A stretch of DNA of 64,000 nucleotides from positions 124,001 through 188,000 of the forward strand of contig JACJYR010000005.1 in NCBI GenBank assembly GCA_020636005.1. The letters run 5' to 3'. A model generated the notes under the pieces. The model did not search any database. It had not been told where the DNA came from and saw only the letters and a list, made by a program, of their open reading frames with translations. The translations under genes were made by a program, and so were the position numbers. This document shows positions 43,297 to 52,097 of the stretch, piece after piece. Positions within the stretch are counted from its first letter, which is position 1, and the number at the start of each line of letters is the position of its first letter. The DNA is from Lewinellaceae bacterium (lineage in GTDB: Bacteria > Bacteroidota > Bacteroidia > Chitinophagales > Saprospiraceae).

Positions 43297-43743
43297 CTGG
43301 ATTGAATTTTGGGCGAATTTAGGAAATTTTGGAGGGATGGTCTTTGCCGTCCATGATTTTCACACAGCACATCCAAGCCACGCTCGATGCGCTGGCATCG
43401 CCGGAGAGGCCACGGTCTTCCCGCATGATGTCTCGGATGGATTTGATTAAGCTGGAAAGGTTGGGCATGTGGGTTTTGTTTTGGATGGCGAATGTAGAAA
43501 TTTTAAGGATGAAAGGAGCCCCTATTCCGGCACTTAATTAATTGCAAGAAACAATGGTTTGAGCAAGTGTTGAGCGAAGCGGCACTTGCGGTGTTTCTGC
43601 TTCACACGTCGCAAGTGCCGCTTCGCTCAACACTTGCTCAAACTACTGGTAAAATCAAAAATGGAGGTTGAAGACTTGACACAACTGGGTTGAAAGGTTG
43701 AGCATGTGGTGGTTGAATTGATTGAAGGATTAATAATCAAATT
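43297..43743. other. Gene-free stretch with a long inverted repeat
   Basis: A 70-codon frame at 43329-43541 has no recognisable domain and is not called. The notable element is the perfect inverted repeat at 43558-43642. Confidence 0.55.
43558..43642. repeat. Perfect 33-bp inverted repeat, 19-nt loop
   Basis: Arms at 43558-43590 and 43610-43642 are exactly complementary; each holds GAGCAAGTGTTGAGCGAAGC followed by GGCACTTGCG. It lies about 100 bp beyond the stop of the STAND gene. A relative with the shared CGCTTCGCTCAA core occurs at 53668-53730. Confidence 0.9.
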
Positions 43744-45527
43744 TTACTTCCTTTTTCTGTTAATGAATTTTGAAAAGGGTCTGTCTTCTCTATCATTAAT
43801 CTCATCCATCAATTCCCTTAATCTAAAATTTTGAGGTTGTAATTTAAGACCTTTGTCTATGAATTCCTTAGCCTTAGTTAAGTCTTTAATGAAGATATAA
43901 ATTTTGGCCAAATAATGATAGCCAACAGCGTTGCTATTTTCCTCAAAATACGAAGAAGGATTTGCATATAAACTATTGACAAATGCATCCGCACTATTAT
44001 GATAATTTTTTTTCATTTCAAAATAAGAATTTTTTTTCCAAAGATTTTTCCCGATTTCATAGTAAGATTTTCCCAAAACATGATAAGTCCCTTTATTGTT
44101 TTTGTTTAAATTAATTGCTTCGTTTAGTTTTATTGTAGCATCAATGTGTTTCTTTGCGCCATACAGAGCCCTTCCCCATTCAAGTAAAAACATCTCTTTG
44201 TCTTTTATCGATTTACTTAATTTTACAGCTTTGTTAAAATAATCATCTTGAAGATTGTTTGAAAAATCTAATTCCGCTTTTGCTAAATAATACCACACAT
44301 ATGGTTCATTATCGTTGTATCCTTTTGCTTTTGCGAAATACTCCTCTGAATTTTTAAAATCACCTTCTTGAGCCCTTTTATAAGCTGCTTTTGCAAACAT
44401 GATTGAGGTATCTTCTTTCTCGTTTGAAATTTCAAATTCTTCATGACTTTTAAAAGCTTGAATTTTCAAAATGTCAGAATACTCTTTAATTTTTAAACTA
44501 AGTTCTTCTTTTGTCTTGTGGTCTTTTTCTAATTTGTCCTCTAAGAAAATTTTAGTTAAAGGTAGTGAGCTGTAGGTTTGTTCGCTATCAATGTTGCCAA
44601 TATTGATAAAAGATAAATTCTTCAACTTCACTAACACTTCTTCTACTTCAATTTCATCAATGCCACATGTAAAAGCCACATTACTTAACCTTGGGTTATC
44701 TATCAAGCTAATTGAGAACAAAACCTTCCTTTCCGTAGGATTCAACAATTCGAATGATTCATTATAAGAGAATTCAAGAATTTCTTCTTTTCTTGCAAAT
44801 TCTTTATTTTCTATTTTAGCAACAAGTCTTTCAATAGGATTTTTAATTCCTACTTGGCCAAGCAGAAATTCTGTTGCCAGAGGAACTCCTCCAGTAAAGT
44901 GAAAAAATTTATCAATTACTTTTGGGGAAATTGGTGTGTTAATCTTAAATTTCTCATTAACCAAATAATTGAAAAACTCAATGTATTCTGATTTTGAAAA
45001 TTCCTTAATATCGATTATTTTTTCCGAATAACCCAATTGATGCCTTGTAGTTAACACTACTTTTGTTTCATCACAAACGTTTCCAATTTCTTCAAAAAAT
45101 TCCAAAAATTCATTTGGCTTTGAAATTGTCTCAAAATTGTCAATTATTAGCAGAAAGCTATCAATGCCCAAAACATTTAGACAATATTCTCTTTTTGCCT
45201 TAAAATTCAAATTTTTGAACTCATAAAAACCAGTTACATTAAGTATTACATCTAACAACTGATTCAATGTGCTAAAATGCTGCTCTTCTATAATTATACC
45301 TTCTGGTCTAAGATAAGTTTTTTTTGCGCTAACCCAAATTATAAAATTGAAAAGTGATTCACTCCCTAAGATTATATTATTTGCTGTTTTGATGGCAATT
45401 GCTGACTTACCAACACCACCAATGCCGCTTATAGTAATGATAAAAGTACGTTTATGCTTTATTGCGGCTACAATCTTGTTAACACTTTCAGTTCTTCCGA
45501 TAAATCTATCATAAGATGGATTAGGGA
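43744..45527 (-). pseudogene. STAND NTPase, C-terminal fragment (NB-ARC-like - winged helix - TPR), separated by IS insertion
   Basis: This is the downstream part of a gene split by the IS at 45528-46660. It encodes PNPSYDRFIGRTESVNK, then Walker A ISGIGGVGKSAIA, Walker B FLLIIDNFE, a sensor-like KVVLTTRHQ and GGVPLA, the NB-ARC GLPLA equivalent. A winged-helix region follows (NPTERKVLFSISLID), then about 250 residues of TPR-like helices. This is the layout of NLR-related anti-phage STAND proteins. The frame can be read from an ATG inside the IS end (45555), giving 603 codons, but that start is an insertion artefact. GC content is visibly low: one sampled 60-base line (44401) has 18 G+C, far below the flanking genes. 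Confidence 0.85.
45519..45527. repeat. Target-site duplication, left copy
   Basis: GATTAGGGA directly abuts the left end of the IS. The same nine bases abut its right end at 46661-46669. Confidence 0.95.
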
Positions 45528-46660
45528 GGCTTTGTTGCATGAATCGATCAGACATAGCTTCGCTAATTTTCCGCCAACTTAAGCCACTCTTCTTGGTTTA
45601 GCAACAGGCATACCTTGGGCTGTCATTATATTGAGCACTTTTATTTTGATATCGTTTTCGGTTTTTTGGCTGCTAAATTTTCGGGAATATAGTCTATCGC
45701 CGTGGATGGTTTTATAGCGAAACATTTCCGTCTCTGATAAACTTCGTCGATGATAGCCTGTTTCAACTTTCCATTCCTTTATACCGATTTCATTCATTCG
45801 ATTTACAGCAACATTTCGTGGATAATCAGGGATGTCATCAGGTACCTCTTCATACCATTCGATAGCATTGCTCCGGGGTGGAATGATGGGATTTATATCT
45901 CTATCGATCAAACCATCCCAGCATTCTACGTGATCGTATGCACCATCCAGACAGACATCTGTCACTTCTGCTTCCACCTGGTCAACCAGTTCTTCCAACT
46001 GAGACCCGTCATCCACGTCATTCAACGTCAGGGTGTGGCAATGAATGAAACCGGTTTTAGGGTCGACACCAAGGTGAAGTTTTCGCCATGTTCTCCGCTT
46101 TGAATACCCGTGTTTCCTGACTTTCCATTCCCCTTCGCCGTAAATTTTCAGACCTGTTGAATCAATAGCTATTACAATCGGGCCGCTACGGGGAATCTGA
46201 TAAACAGCTATATCCAAGGCTTTTGCACGACGGCAAATTTGCGTGTACGATGGAATTTCCAAATCCTCTATGCCCATTAATTTGAGCAAACTTTGTGAAA
46301 AACCTTGTGTCTGTCTGTATGCCAGTTTGAACACAACCTTAAACGTCAAAAGTGTCTCTATGCAAAGGTCGCTGTACACGGGTTGGGCTCCTCTTTGGTT
46401 GGGCAGATCACTGTACCATTTGTCTGTCACCTCGTCACCGAAATAGATCGTGATATCTCCTCGGTTGATTAAGGCTTTGTTGTAAGCTGACCAATTGAGA
46501 ACCTGATATTTTTCTTTCGGCTTGTCGCTTGTATGGTTATCCTTTTTTACCTTTGACATGGGCTGGTGTGTTTGTAGATTTAGTTGTGCAAAAACCAAAT
46601 ATACAAAACCAGCCCGCTTTTCATCCCGCACAATCTAAGCAGGATTCATGCAACAAAGCC
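45528..46660 (-). mobile_element. IS5 family (IS903-group-like) insertion sequence, complete
   Basis: A 1133-bp element is bounded by perfect 18-bp terminal inverted repeats: GGCTTTGTTGCATGAATC at 45528-45545 and its complement at 46643-46660. It is flanked by a 9-bp duplication of GATTAGGGA. The end sequence GGCTTTGTTG and the 9-bp duplication match the IS903 group of IS5. It carries one intact transposase gene on the minus strand. It inserted in frame position 309 of the STAND gene. Only one copy lies in the window. Confidence 0.95.
45579..46559 (-). CDS. IS5 family transposase
   Basis: This 326-residue DDE transposase has its first Asp in VIAIDSTGLKIYG, followed by GEWKVRKHGYSKRRTWRKLHLGVD. 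The second Asp is in CLDGAYDHVE and the Glu in YHRRSLSETEMFRYKTIHG, the Y-(2)-R-(3)-E-(6)-K signature of IS5/IS4-type enzymes. No frameshift or stop is seen, so the element may still be active. The ATG at 46559 (MSKVKKDN) is preferred; an upstream in-frame Met at 46631 lies too close to the terminal repeat. Confidence 0.93.
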   Translation of the reverse strand: MSKVKKDNHTSDKPKEKYQVLNWSAYNKALINRGDITIYFGDEVTDKWYSDLPNQRGAQPVYSDLCIETLLTFKVVFKLAYRQTQGFSQSLLKLMGIEDLEIPSYTQICRRAKALDIAVYQIPRSGPIVIAIDSTGLKIYGEGEWKVRKHGYSKRRTWRKLHLGVDPKTGFIHCHTLTLNDVDDGSQLEELVDQVEAEVTDVCLDGAYDHVECWDGLIDRDINPIIPPRSNAIEWYEEVPDDIPDYPRNVAVNRMNEIGIKEWKVETGYHRRSLSETEMFRYKTIHGDRLYSRKFSSQKTENDIKIKVLNIMTAQGMPVAKPRRVA

Positions 46661-46669
46661 GATTAGGGA
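46661..46669. repeat. Target-site duplication, right copy
   Basis: GATTAGGGA is identical to 45519-45527 and immediately follows the right terminal inverted repeat. Confidence 0.95.
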
Positions 46670-47588
46670 TATTGTGATACACATTATTTTCTCTCTTAAG
46701 CTTAATGGAAATTGGCTTTAAATTTAATGAATCAATTTCATCTTGAATTAAATCTTTAAATGAGGATTCATGTTTCTTAGAAGTAAAATGATTCATGCTA
46801 TTCAAGAAATCGACAAAGTTTGGGATTGATTTATTGTCAATTCCACTATAAAAGCAGAAAGCATTATCTCTATGAATAATGAAAGGTGCGGTTGAAATCA
46901 TTTTTTTCTCTCCGGCAAAATAAATATATAATGATTTTGATAATAAATTTTCAAAATCTTCTATTTCATTGACTGGAATTTTGACAGTCCTTACAATACT
47001 TTCGGAATAATCATGAAACGTAAATTGAGTTAATCCATCATCTAAAATACTTGTGTTTTCTGAAACTAAAATTCTTCCGTTTGTTATTTTTTCAAGGTAT
47101 TCACACAATTTATAGCAAAATCTACTAAAATTATTTTTTTCAAAAAATTCCGCAGTTTCTTGTGATATTGAAATACCATGAGCAAATGCCTTATTTCTAA
47201 TGATTGAAAACGAATCTAATACGGTTCTTAAATCAGGATTAGCTAATATTTCTTTTTGAGACGTATTGGGTAGAAATTTTTTTGCAATTACTTGAATTGA
47301 ATATCCCGTCTCGCTGTCGAAATATTTAGCATCGATATTTAATAAGTCTATACTATGCTTCAGTAGATTTATCCATGATGAAGTTAAGGCATTTTTTTTA
47401 TAAAAGCTTGTTAGTATTAAATTTACGATATTGTTACTGACTACATTTTTTGCTTTAGTCTCGGAATATAAAATGGTGGCATACAAGTATATTGTGAATT
47501 CAATACATTGCGCCGTTTTTAAGATTTTCTCAGTTAAATTTGATGCTTTTTCAAACTGTTCAATCTTTTGGTGTATTAAATAATTCAT
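46661..47588 (-). pseudogene. STAND NTPase, N-terminal fragment (HEPN-like domain), separated by IS insertion
   Basis: This is the upstream part of the split gene, beginning at an ATG at 47588 and encoding 309 native residues before the IS. Present-day translation adds eight IS-derived residues (RLCCMNPA) and stops at 46635. The first ~180 residues are all-helical and contain SIIRNKAFAHG with R131 and H137, the Rx4-6H signature of HEPN ribonucleases. A beta-rich linker of about 110 residues follows. Rejoined after N309, the native frame continues directly as PSYDRFIGRTE in the C-terminal fragment, giving a 900-residue protein. The HEPN call is by motif and helix content only. Confidence 0.8.
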
Positions 47589-47619
47589 AAAAATGATTTG
47601 AATGGTTAATTATTTCCCC

Positions 47620-47874
47620 TCACGCCACCCGATAAATCTCCCCCTCCAACTCCCGCACCGCCGCCAAAAACCGCTCCTTCCCGCCAAACTCCCACAGTAT
47701 TTCAATGGGGGAGCCAAACTGGGTCAAGGGGCGCACTTTCAGCACGTCGAGGGATTCGAGGTTTTCGATGCCTTCGTCAGCGTATTTGTCAAGCAGTGCT
47801 TCGAGCACCCGGCGGGCTTGTCCAATATTTCTTGAAACAATCCCGCCTTTGTTGTTGAAATCAGCGCTTATCAT
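47620..47874 (-). pseudogene. Remnant of type I restriction enzyme HsdR, C-terminal piece
   Basis: The 84-residue frame includes LDKYADEGIENLESLDVLKV, then FGSPIEILWEFGGKERFLAAV and RELEGEIYRVA. This matches the very C-terminus of EcoEI-type HsdR subunits (VLKxxPFxxxGTPxEIxxxFGG...AVxELExxLY). The helicase and nuclease parts are absent and no hsdM or hsdS is near. Its first codon overlaps the brnA-like stop (ATGA), so it may still be translated. It could alternatively be a stand-alone small domain protein. Confidence 0.6.
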
Positions 47875-48242
47875 TTCTCCGACACCATTTTTTGGGCACG
47901 ATAAAAGCCGTCCAGCAATTTTTCCAACAGTTGGTCCAACTTCACGTGGTTGGATTCAGCCCATTGTTTGATATCGTCTTTCAGGTTGATTTTTATCGCT
48001 GTCTGCGTGACGCTTGGAGGAGTAGCGGTTCTCACCCAGTTCCCTTCAAAATCTTCATCAAGCTGCGTATCGTCATCGTTGTAATAGATGGCCGTTTCCG
48101 GTACGGCAATCCCTGCCCTGGTCAATTTCATGACGTCCAAAGCATCTACTTTGATGTGGTTAAAGTCAATCGAATAGCCGCTGACGGGTTGTCCCGCCTC
48201 AATTTTTTGCAAGGCTTCCGAAATGGATATTTTACTATTCAT
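47871..48242 (-). CDS. BrnA-like antitoxin
   Basis: This 123-residue protein is encoded directly after brnT, overlapping it by 8 bp. The N-terminal part (SISEALQKIEAG then DALDVMKLTRAGIAVPE) is acidic. The C-terminal part has a short strand and two helices (AIKINLKDDIKQWAESNHVK ... LLEKLLDGFYRAQK) in the position of the ribbon-helix-helix DNA-binding domain of BrnA. In the family, BrnA neutralises the BrnT ribonuclease and represses the operon. ATGs at 48245 and 48242 are both possible. Confidence 0.65.
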   Translation of the reverse strand: MNSKISISEALQKIEAGQPVSGYSIDFNHIKVDALDVMKLTRAGIAVPETAIYYNDDDTQLDEDFEGNWVRTATPPSVTQTAIKINLKDDIKQWAESNHVKLDQLLEKLLDGFYRAQKMVSEK

Positions 48243-48525
48243 CATCTCTGTTTTTAAATTTATTCGACAAATAAGCCTGCCTTTCGTTCTGGCTGGCACG
48301 CCTGGCTGAAATAATCCTGATGACCAGGTCCCTGGCTGTATAAACTACGCTGTTAATTGCCTGAAAGGCCTTTCCGATGGTCAAAAATCTCGTTTCACCC
48401 TGTTTATCCGTCGAATAGGTAAGTCTGTCTTCATCATTGAAAACATCAGCCGCATCTTCAAACGCAATCTTATGCTTGCCCTGATTCAACATAATTTTAT
48501 TTTCGTCCCTTTCAAAGCCATTCAT
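48235..48525 (-). CDS. brnT: BrnT family ribonuclease toxin
   Basis: This 96-residue protein is close to the BrnT consensus: FERDENKIMLNQGKHKIAFE, DAADVFNDEDRL, GETRFLTIGKA, then VVYTARDLVIRIISARRAS and NERQAYL. BrnT is a RelE-like endoribonuclease that arrests growth under stress. The ATG at 48525 (MNGFERDENK) fits the family start; the longer frame to 48612 adds non-homologous residues. The order toxin then antitoxin with overlap is standard for this system. Confidence 0.88.
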   Translation of the reverse strand: MNGFERDENKIMLNQGKHKIAFEDAADVFNDEDRLTYSTDKQGETRFLTIGKAFQAINSVVYTARDLVIRIISARRASQNERQAYLSNKFKNRDDE

Positions 48526-48680
48526 TCTTTGGTGTAAATTTAATTTGATTCGCTGTAAAATACACGCCACCCGATAAATATCCCGCTCGGACAGCCGTTT
48601 TTCGCCAAGCATGATTCCGGGTTAAAACGTTGGTAAACAATGGGCAAGTTTTCTCGGATCGTCCTTTTAGTATGGCCAAA

Positions 48681-48938
48681 CGCCCGGGGGCAAAACAAAA
48701 CCGGCGGCCTGCTCCCTCTCCCTCCCGTGGCCGCCTACGGATGCGGCGGCGGCGTTTGCGCTGACAAGGTAAAAAATCAGGGCGAAAAAATCCAAGCGCC
48801 CTGGGGAAAAATTTCTTCACTCGCCCCCACGCCGGGGGCAAAACAAAACCGGCGGCCTGCCCGCCTCCTCTCCCGTGGCCGCCTTCGGATGCGGCGGCGG
48901 CGTTTGCGCTGGCAAAGTAAAAAATCTGGGCGAAAAAA
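48681..48938. repeat. GC-rich 110-bp direct repeat, two copies
   Basis: Units at 48681-48790 and 48830-48938 share GGGGGCAAAACAAAACCGGC at the start, CGTGGCCGCC and GATGCGGCGGCGGCGTTTGC in the middle, and a GGGCGAAAAAA end, with only scattered differences. The 39-bp spacer ends in a small hairpin (GCCCCC ... GGGGGC at 48823-48839). Each unit contains an internal GCCGCC/GGCGGC palindrome. Confidence 0.85.
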
Positions 48939-49124
48939 GGCGTCGTCCCGGTGCCGGCGCAGGAAGACGGCACCTTTCCCCCTTTCCAAAGCGAACAAAA
49001 CTGGACATTCCGGGCAGGGAACAAGAAACGGCCCCGGATCCACCACTTCGGGATCCCGCCTTCCTGCTGTACCGCTCCCTGAGCTTTCTGTTTTAGCTGA
49101 AAAACTTAACTTCGCCTCCATATT

Positions 49125-49155
49125 AATGGTGAATGGTGAATGGTGAATGGTGAAT
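49125..49155. repeat. Heptamer tandem repeat (AATGGTG)4.4
   Basis: Four perfect AATGGTG units plus a partial one lie 37 bp upstream of the enoyl-CoA hydratase start. Copy-number change by slippage would alter leader length. Confidence 0.9.
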
Positions 49156-49192
49156 CATTCGCCACTCCCCGTCCATACTTAACCACCATAAA

Positions 49193-49973
<781 letters not shown>

Positions 49974-49975
<2 letters not shown>

Positions 49976-50092
49976 TTACTTTGAAACGATGAAAAAATAA
50001 CTTCATCATTTTGATTTTGAAAACCCAGCAATGGAGAGGTTTTTTAAAAATAATCCCAATGTGAAATCGGGATTATTTTTCCTTCGATCCTA
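49974..50092 (-). repeat. Dispersed hairpin repeat, family B, copy 2 (inverted)
   Basis: The reverse complement reads AGGATCGAAGGAAAAATAAT, CCCGAT...ATTGGGATTATT, AACCTC...GGGTTT and GATGAAGTTATTTTTTCATCG, the same order as the copies at 19029 and 54601. It lies directly at the 3' end of the hydratase gene and supplies the last codons of the small minus-strand frame at 50044. Confidence 0.85.
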
Positions 50093-50247
50093 TCTATCCA
50101 TTCTATTTTTTCAGTGGTCTTGACAGGGCCACAGCCAAGCTTTTGCACCAGGAAAAGGAGCACCGCCACGGCGATGGCCAGCCACACAAGGCGGCTGGAA
50201 CCTGAACCGGGAGGCTTGTTTGGATTGGTTTGGTCGGCAGGCTCCAT
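50044..50247 (-). CDS. Small single-helix membrane protein, C-terminus encoded by a repeat
   Basis: The 67-residue frame begins immediately after the amidohydrolase stop (TAA then ATG), suggesting translational coupling. A Pro/Asn/Gly-rich start is followed by one transmembrane helix (LVWLAIAVAVLLFLVQKLG). The last ~12 residues (KIIPISHWDYF) come from repeat family B, so the native stop may have been replaced when the repeat inserted. No family is recognised; it may not be functional. Confidence 0.5.
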   Translation of the reverse strand: MEPADQTNPNKPPGSGSSRLVWLAIAVAVLLFLVQKLGCGPVKTTEKIEWIDRIEGKIIPISHWDYF

Positions 50248-51534
50248 TTAGTTGTTTTTAAAAACCACCCCGTCCTTCATCACAAAGCCCACTTTCAACA
50301 CCGTCTTTATATCCTCCAGGGGATTTCCATCCACCGCCACGATGTCGGCGAGTTTTCCTTTTTCTATTTTGCCCAAATCGTCGCTGCGGTTAATAAGTGC
50401 AGCAGCATTGACGGTAGCCGATTGGATGGCCTCCATCGCCGGCATCCCGCCCTCTACCATAAAGATAAATTCCCAGGCGTTCATGCCGTGAAAGGAAACC
50501 CCTGTGTCGGTGCCGAAAGCGATCTTCACGCCCCGCTTGCAGGCTTTGGCGAACGTTTCCTGTATCTGCGGGCCGATGACGGCGGCCTTCATGGCGACCA
50601 CGGCAGGGTAATAACCTTCTTCCTTCGCCTTTTCGGCCACGAAGCGCCCGGCAGAGATGGTCGGCACGTAAAAGGTGCCGTTTTTTATCATTAAATCCAT
50701 GATTTCCTCCGTCATAAAAGTGCCGTGCTCGATACTGGTCACGCCGCCCTGCACGGCACGCAACATGCCCTCCGCCCCATGGGCATGGGCTGCCACGGTG
50801 AAGCCGTAATCCTTGGCCGCTGCCACAATGGCCCTTATTTCCTCCAAAGTAAACTGGGGGTTTTGGCCAGAGGCGGCCACGCTCAATACGCCGCCCGTGG
50901 CGGTTATTTTGATGAGATCAGCGCCATTCTTGTAGCGCTGCCGCACGGCCTTCCAGGCATCTTCCACGCCATTGACGACACCCTCGGCAGGGCCGGGGTC
51001 GCCTTTCAAATCCTTGCGGACGCCATTGGTCGGGTCGGCATGGCCGCCCGTGGTGGCGAGGGATTTTTCGGCGGTGAAAATGCGGGGGCCTTCCACCCAG
51101 CCCTGGTTGATGGCATTGCGCAGCGAAATATTGACGCCGCTGCCCCCCAGGTCACGCACCGTGGTGAAGCCCGCCATCAGGGTCTTTTTGGCATAGGTAG
51201 TCGCCCGCAGTGCAACATCTGCTTCATTCATGCGGAATTTTTCCTCATAAGATTTGGGGTTGCTCTCGCCCTCTATGTGCACGTGCATGTCCATCCAGCC
51301 GGGCATCACGGTTTTGTTTTTCAAGTCCACCAGCTGAGCGCCGGCAGGGGCTTTGGCGTATCCCTTTTGCACGTCCGTGATGCGGTTGCCCTCCACAATG
51401 ACGGTCATCTCTGATTTCACGCTTTTATCGGTGCAGTCAATGAGCTTGCCGCAGTGGAGGTAGGTGGTCTGGGCAGGGATGACGGTAGCCCAGGACAACA
51501 TGGACAGCAAAAACAGGAATTTGAAATGTTTCAT
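50248..51534 (-). CDS. Secreted amidohydrolase (imidazolonepropionase/Xaa-Pro dipeptidase-like)
   Basis: This 428-residue metal-dependent hydrolase has a signal peptide (MKHFKFLFLLSMLSWATVIPAQ), so it acts in the periplasm or outside. Amidohydrolase metal residues are visible: the HxH pair in MDMHVHIEG, the likely bridging Lys in GADLIKITATGG, His in AAHAHGAEG and SIEHGTFM, and the Asp in FGTDTGVSFHG. Related enzymes hydrolyse Xaa-Pro dipeptides or cyclic amides. The ATG at 51534 is chosen because it creates a clean signal peptide. Confidence 0.9.
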   Translation of the reverse strand: MKHFKFLFLLSMLSWATVIPAQTTYLHCGKLIDCTDKSVKSEMTVIVEGNRITDVQKGYAKAPAGAQLVDLKNKTVMPGWMDMHVHIEGESNPKSYEEKFRMNEADVALRATTYAKKTLMAGFTTVRDLGGSGVNISLRNAINQGWVEGPRIFTAEKSLATTGGHADPTNGVRKDLKGDPGPAEGVVNGVEDAWKAVRQRYKNGADLIKITATGGVLSVAASGQNPQFTLEEIRAIVAAAKDYGFTVAAHAHGAEGMLRAVQGGVTSIEHGTFMTEEIMDLMIKNGTFYVPTISAGRFVAEKAKEEGYYPAVVAMKAAVIGPQIQETFAKACKRGVKIAFGTDTGVSFHGMNAWEFIFMVEGGMPAMEAIQSATVNAAALINRSDDLGKIEKGKLADIVAVDGNPLEDIKTVLKVGFVMKDGVVFKNN

Positions 51535-52097
51535 TAGAAAAATATTTGGCGACATGTGGTTGATCGACTTGGGAATGATTGGCCTTTTGCAAAAACACAT
51601 GGAGCATTGGAACACGGATGGGGCGGATGGGGCTGGTTTTCACGGATTCACTTTATACTACGATACATCCGTGTAAATTCTATTCAACCCGCCATGCCCG
51701 TGTACCAATCCAGTCCCGTAGGCTTGGGCAAATTTGATAACTACCACATCAATGCTCACCAATCGCCCGACTTGAAAGCCCACCGCAAAGAAGTCCAAAA
51801 GCGTCGAGTTTTTCATCTTCCGTGTCATTTTTTTACGCAGGCAGCCAAGTTTTTTAAAAAAGTAATTCCCTGCCAATTCGGTAAAAACCCATCCGGCAAG
51901 ACCCCCAGGCCTTTAAACATACCACCACCAACGGAAGGGAAAAGGCAAAAACCACCTGGAAGAAGAAATTGCCGGGGCGCATGAACAGTTGAACGCCGTG
52001 AAGGAGAAGCTGGATTCGATTGGGTTTCGGTTGTGGGGGGAGGTCGAGATTTTAAGCTAACGGCTAGTGCAGGCGTCGTGCGACCGTTTAGGGAGCA
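51535..52097. other. Gene-free stretch with decayed coding-like sequence
   Basis: Near 51620-51675 is an ACGGATT/ATCCGTGT direct and inverted repeat common in this phylum's intergenic DNA. From about 51930 to 52060 one plus-strand frame reads LEEEIAGAHEQLNAVKEKLD then IGFRLWGEVEILS and ends at a stop, like the C-terminus of a helical protein. Its upstream continuation needs a frame change. It is probably a gene remnant; the family is not recognised. Confidence 0.4.

Larger units (their letters stand above)
48526..49192. other. Gene-free GC-rich stretch with direct repeats
   Basis: It holds the 110-bp direct repeat pair (48681-48938) and the heptamer tandem repeat (49125-49155). Open frames on both strands are byproducts of high GC and have no recognisable domains. 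Confidence 0.65.

Noticed and set aside
43329..43541. 70-codon plus-strand frame between the antitoxin and the inverted repeat
   Set aside because: No domain, no neighbour on the same strand, and low-complexity Met/Arg/Ser content.
43744..45555. A 603-codon frame beginning MSDRFMQQSLPNPSYD taken as a complete STAND gene
   Set aside because: Its start codon and first ten codons lie inside the right-hand end of the inserted IS, including the terminal inverted repeat. The native gene continues on the far side of the element.
48681..48938. Integron attC sites as explanation of the 110-bp direct repeats
   Set aside because: The inverse core and core motifs (RYYYAAC / GTTRRRY) are not found at the unit ends, no cassette-sized gene lies between them, and no integrase is present.
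48640..49146. 168-codon frame over the GC-rich direct repeats
   Set aside because: Arg/Gly/Pro-rich with no start context or domain; the same bases are better explained as a non-coding repeat.
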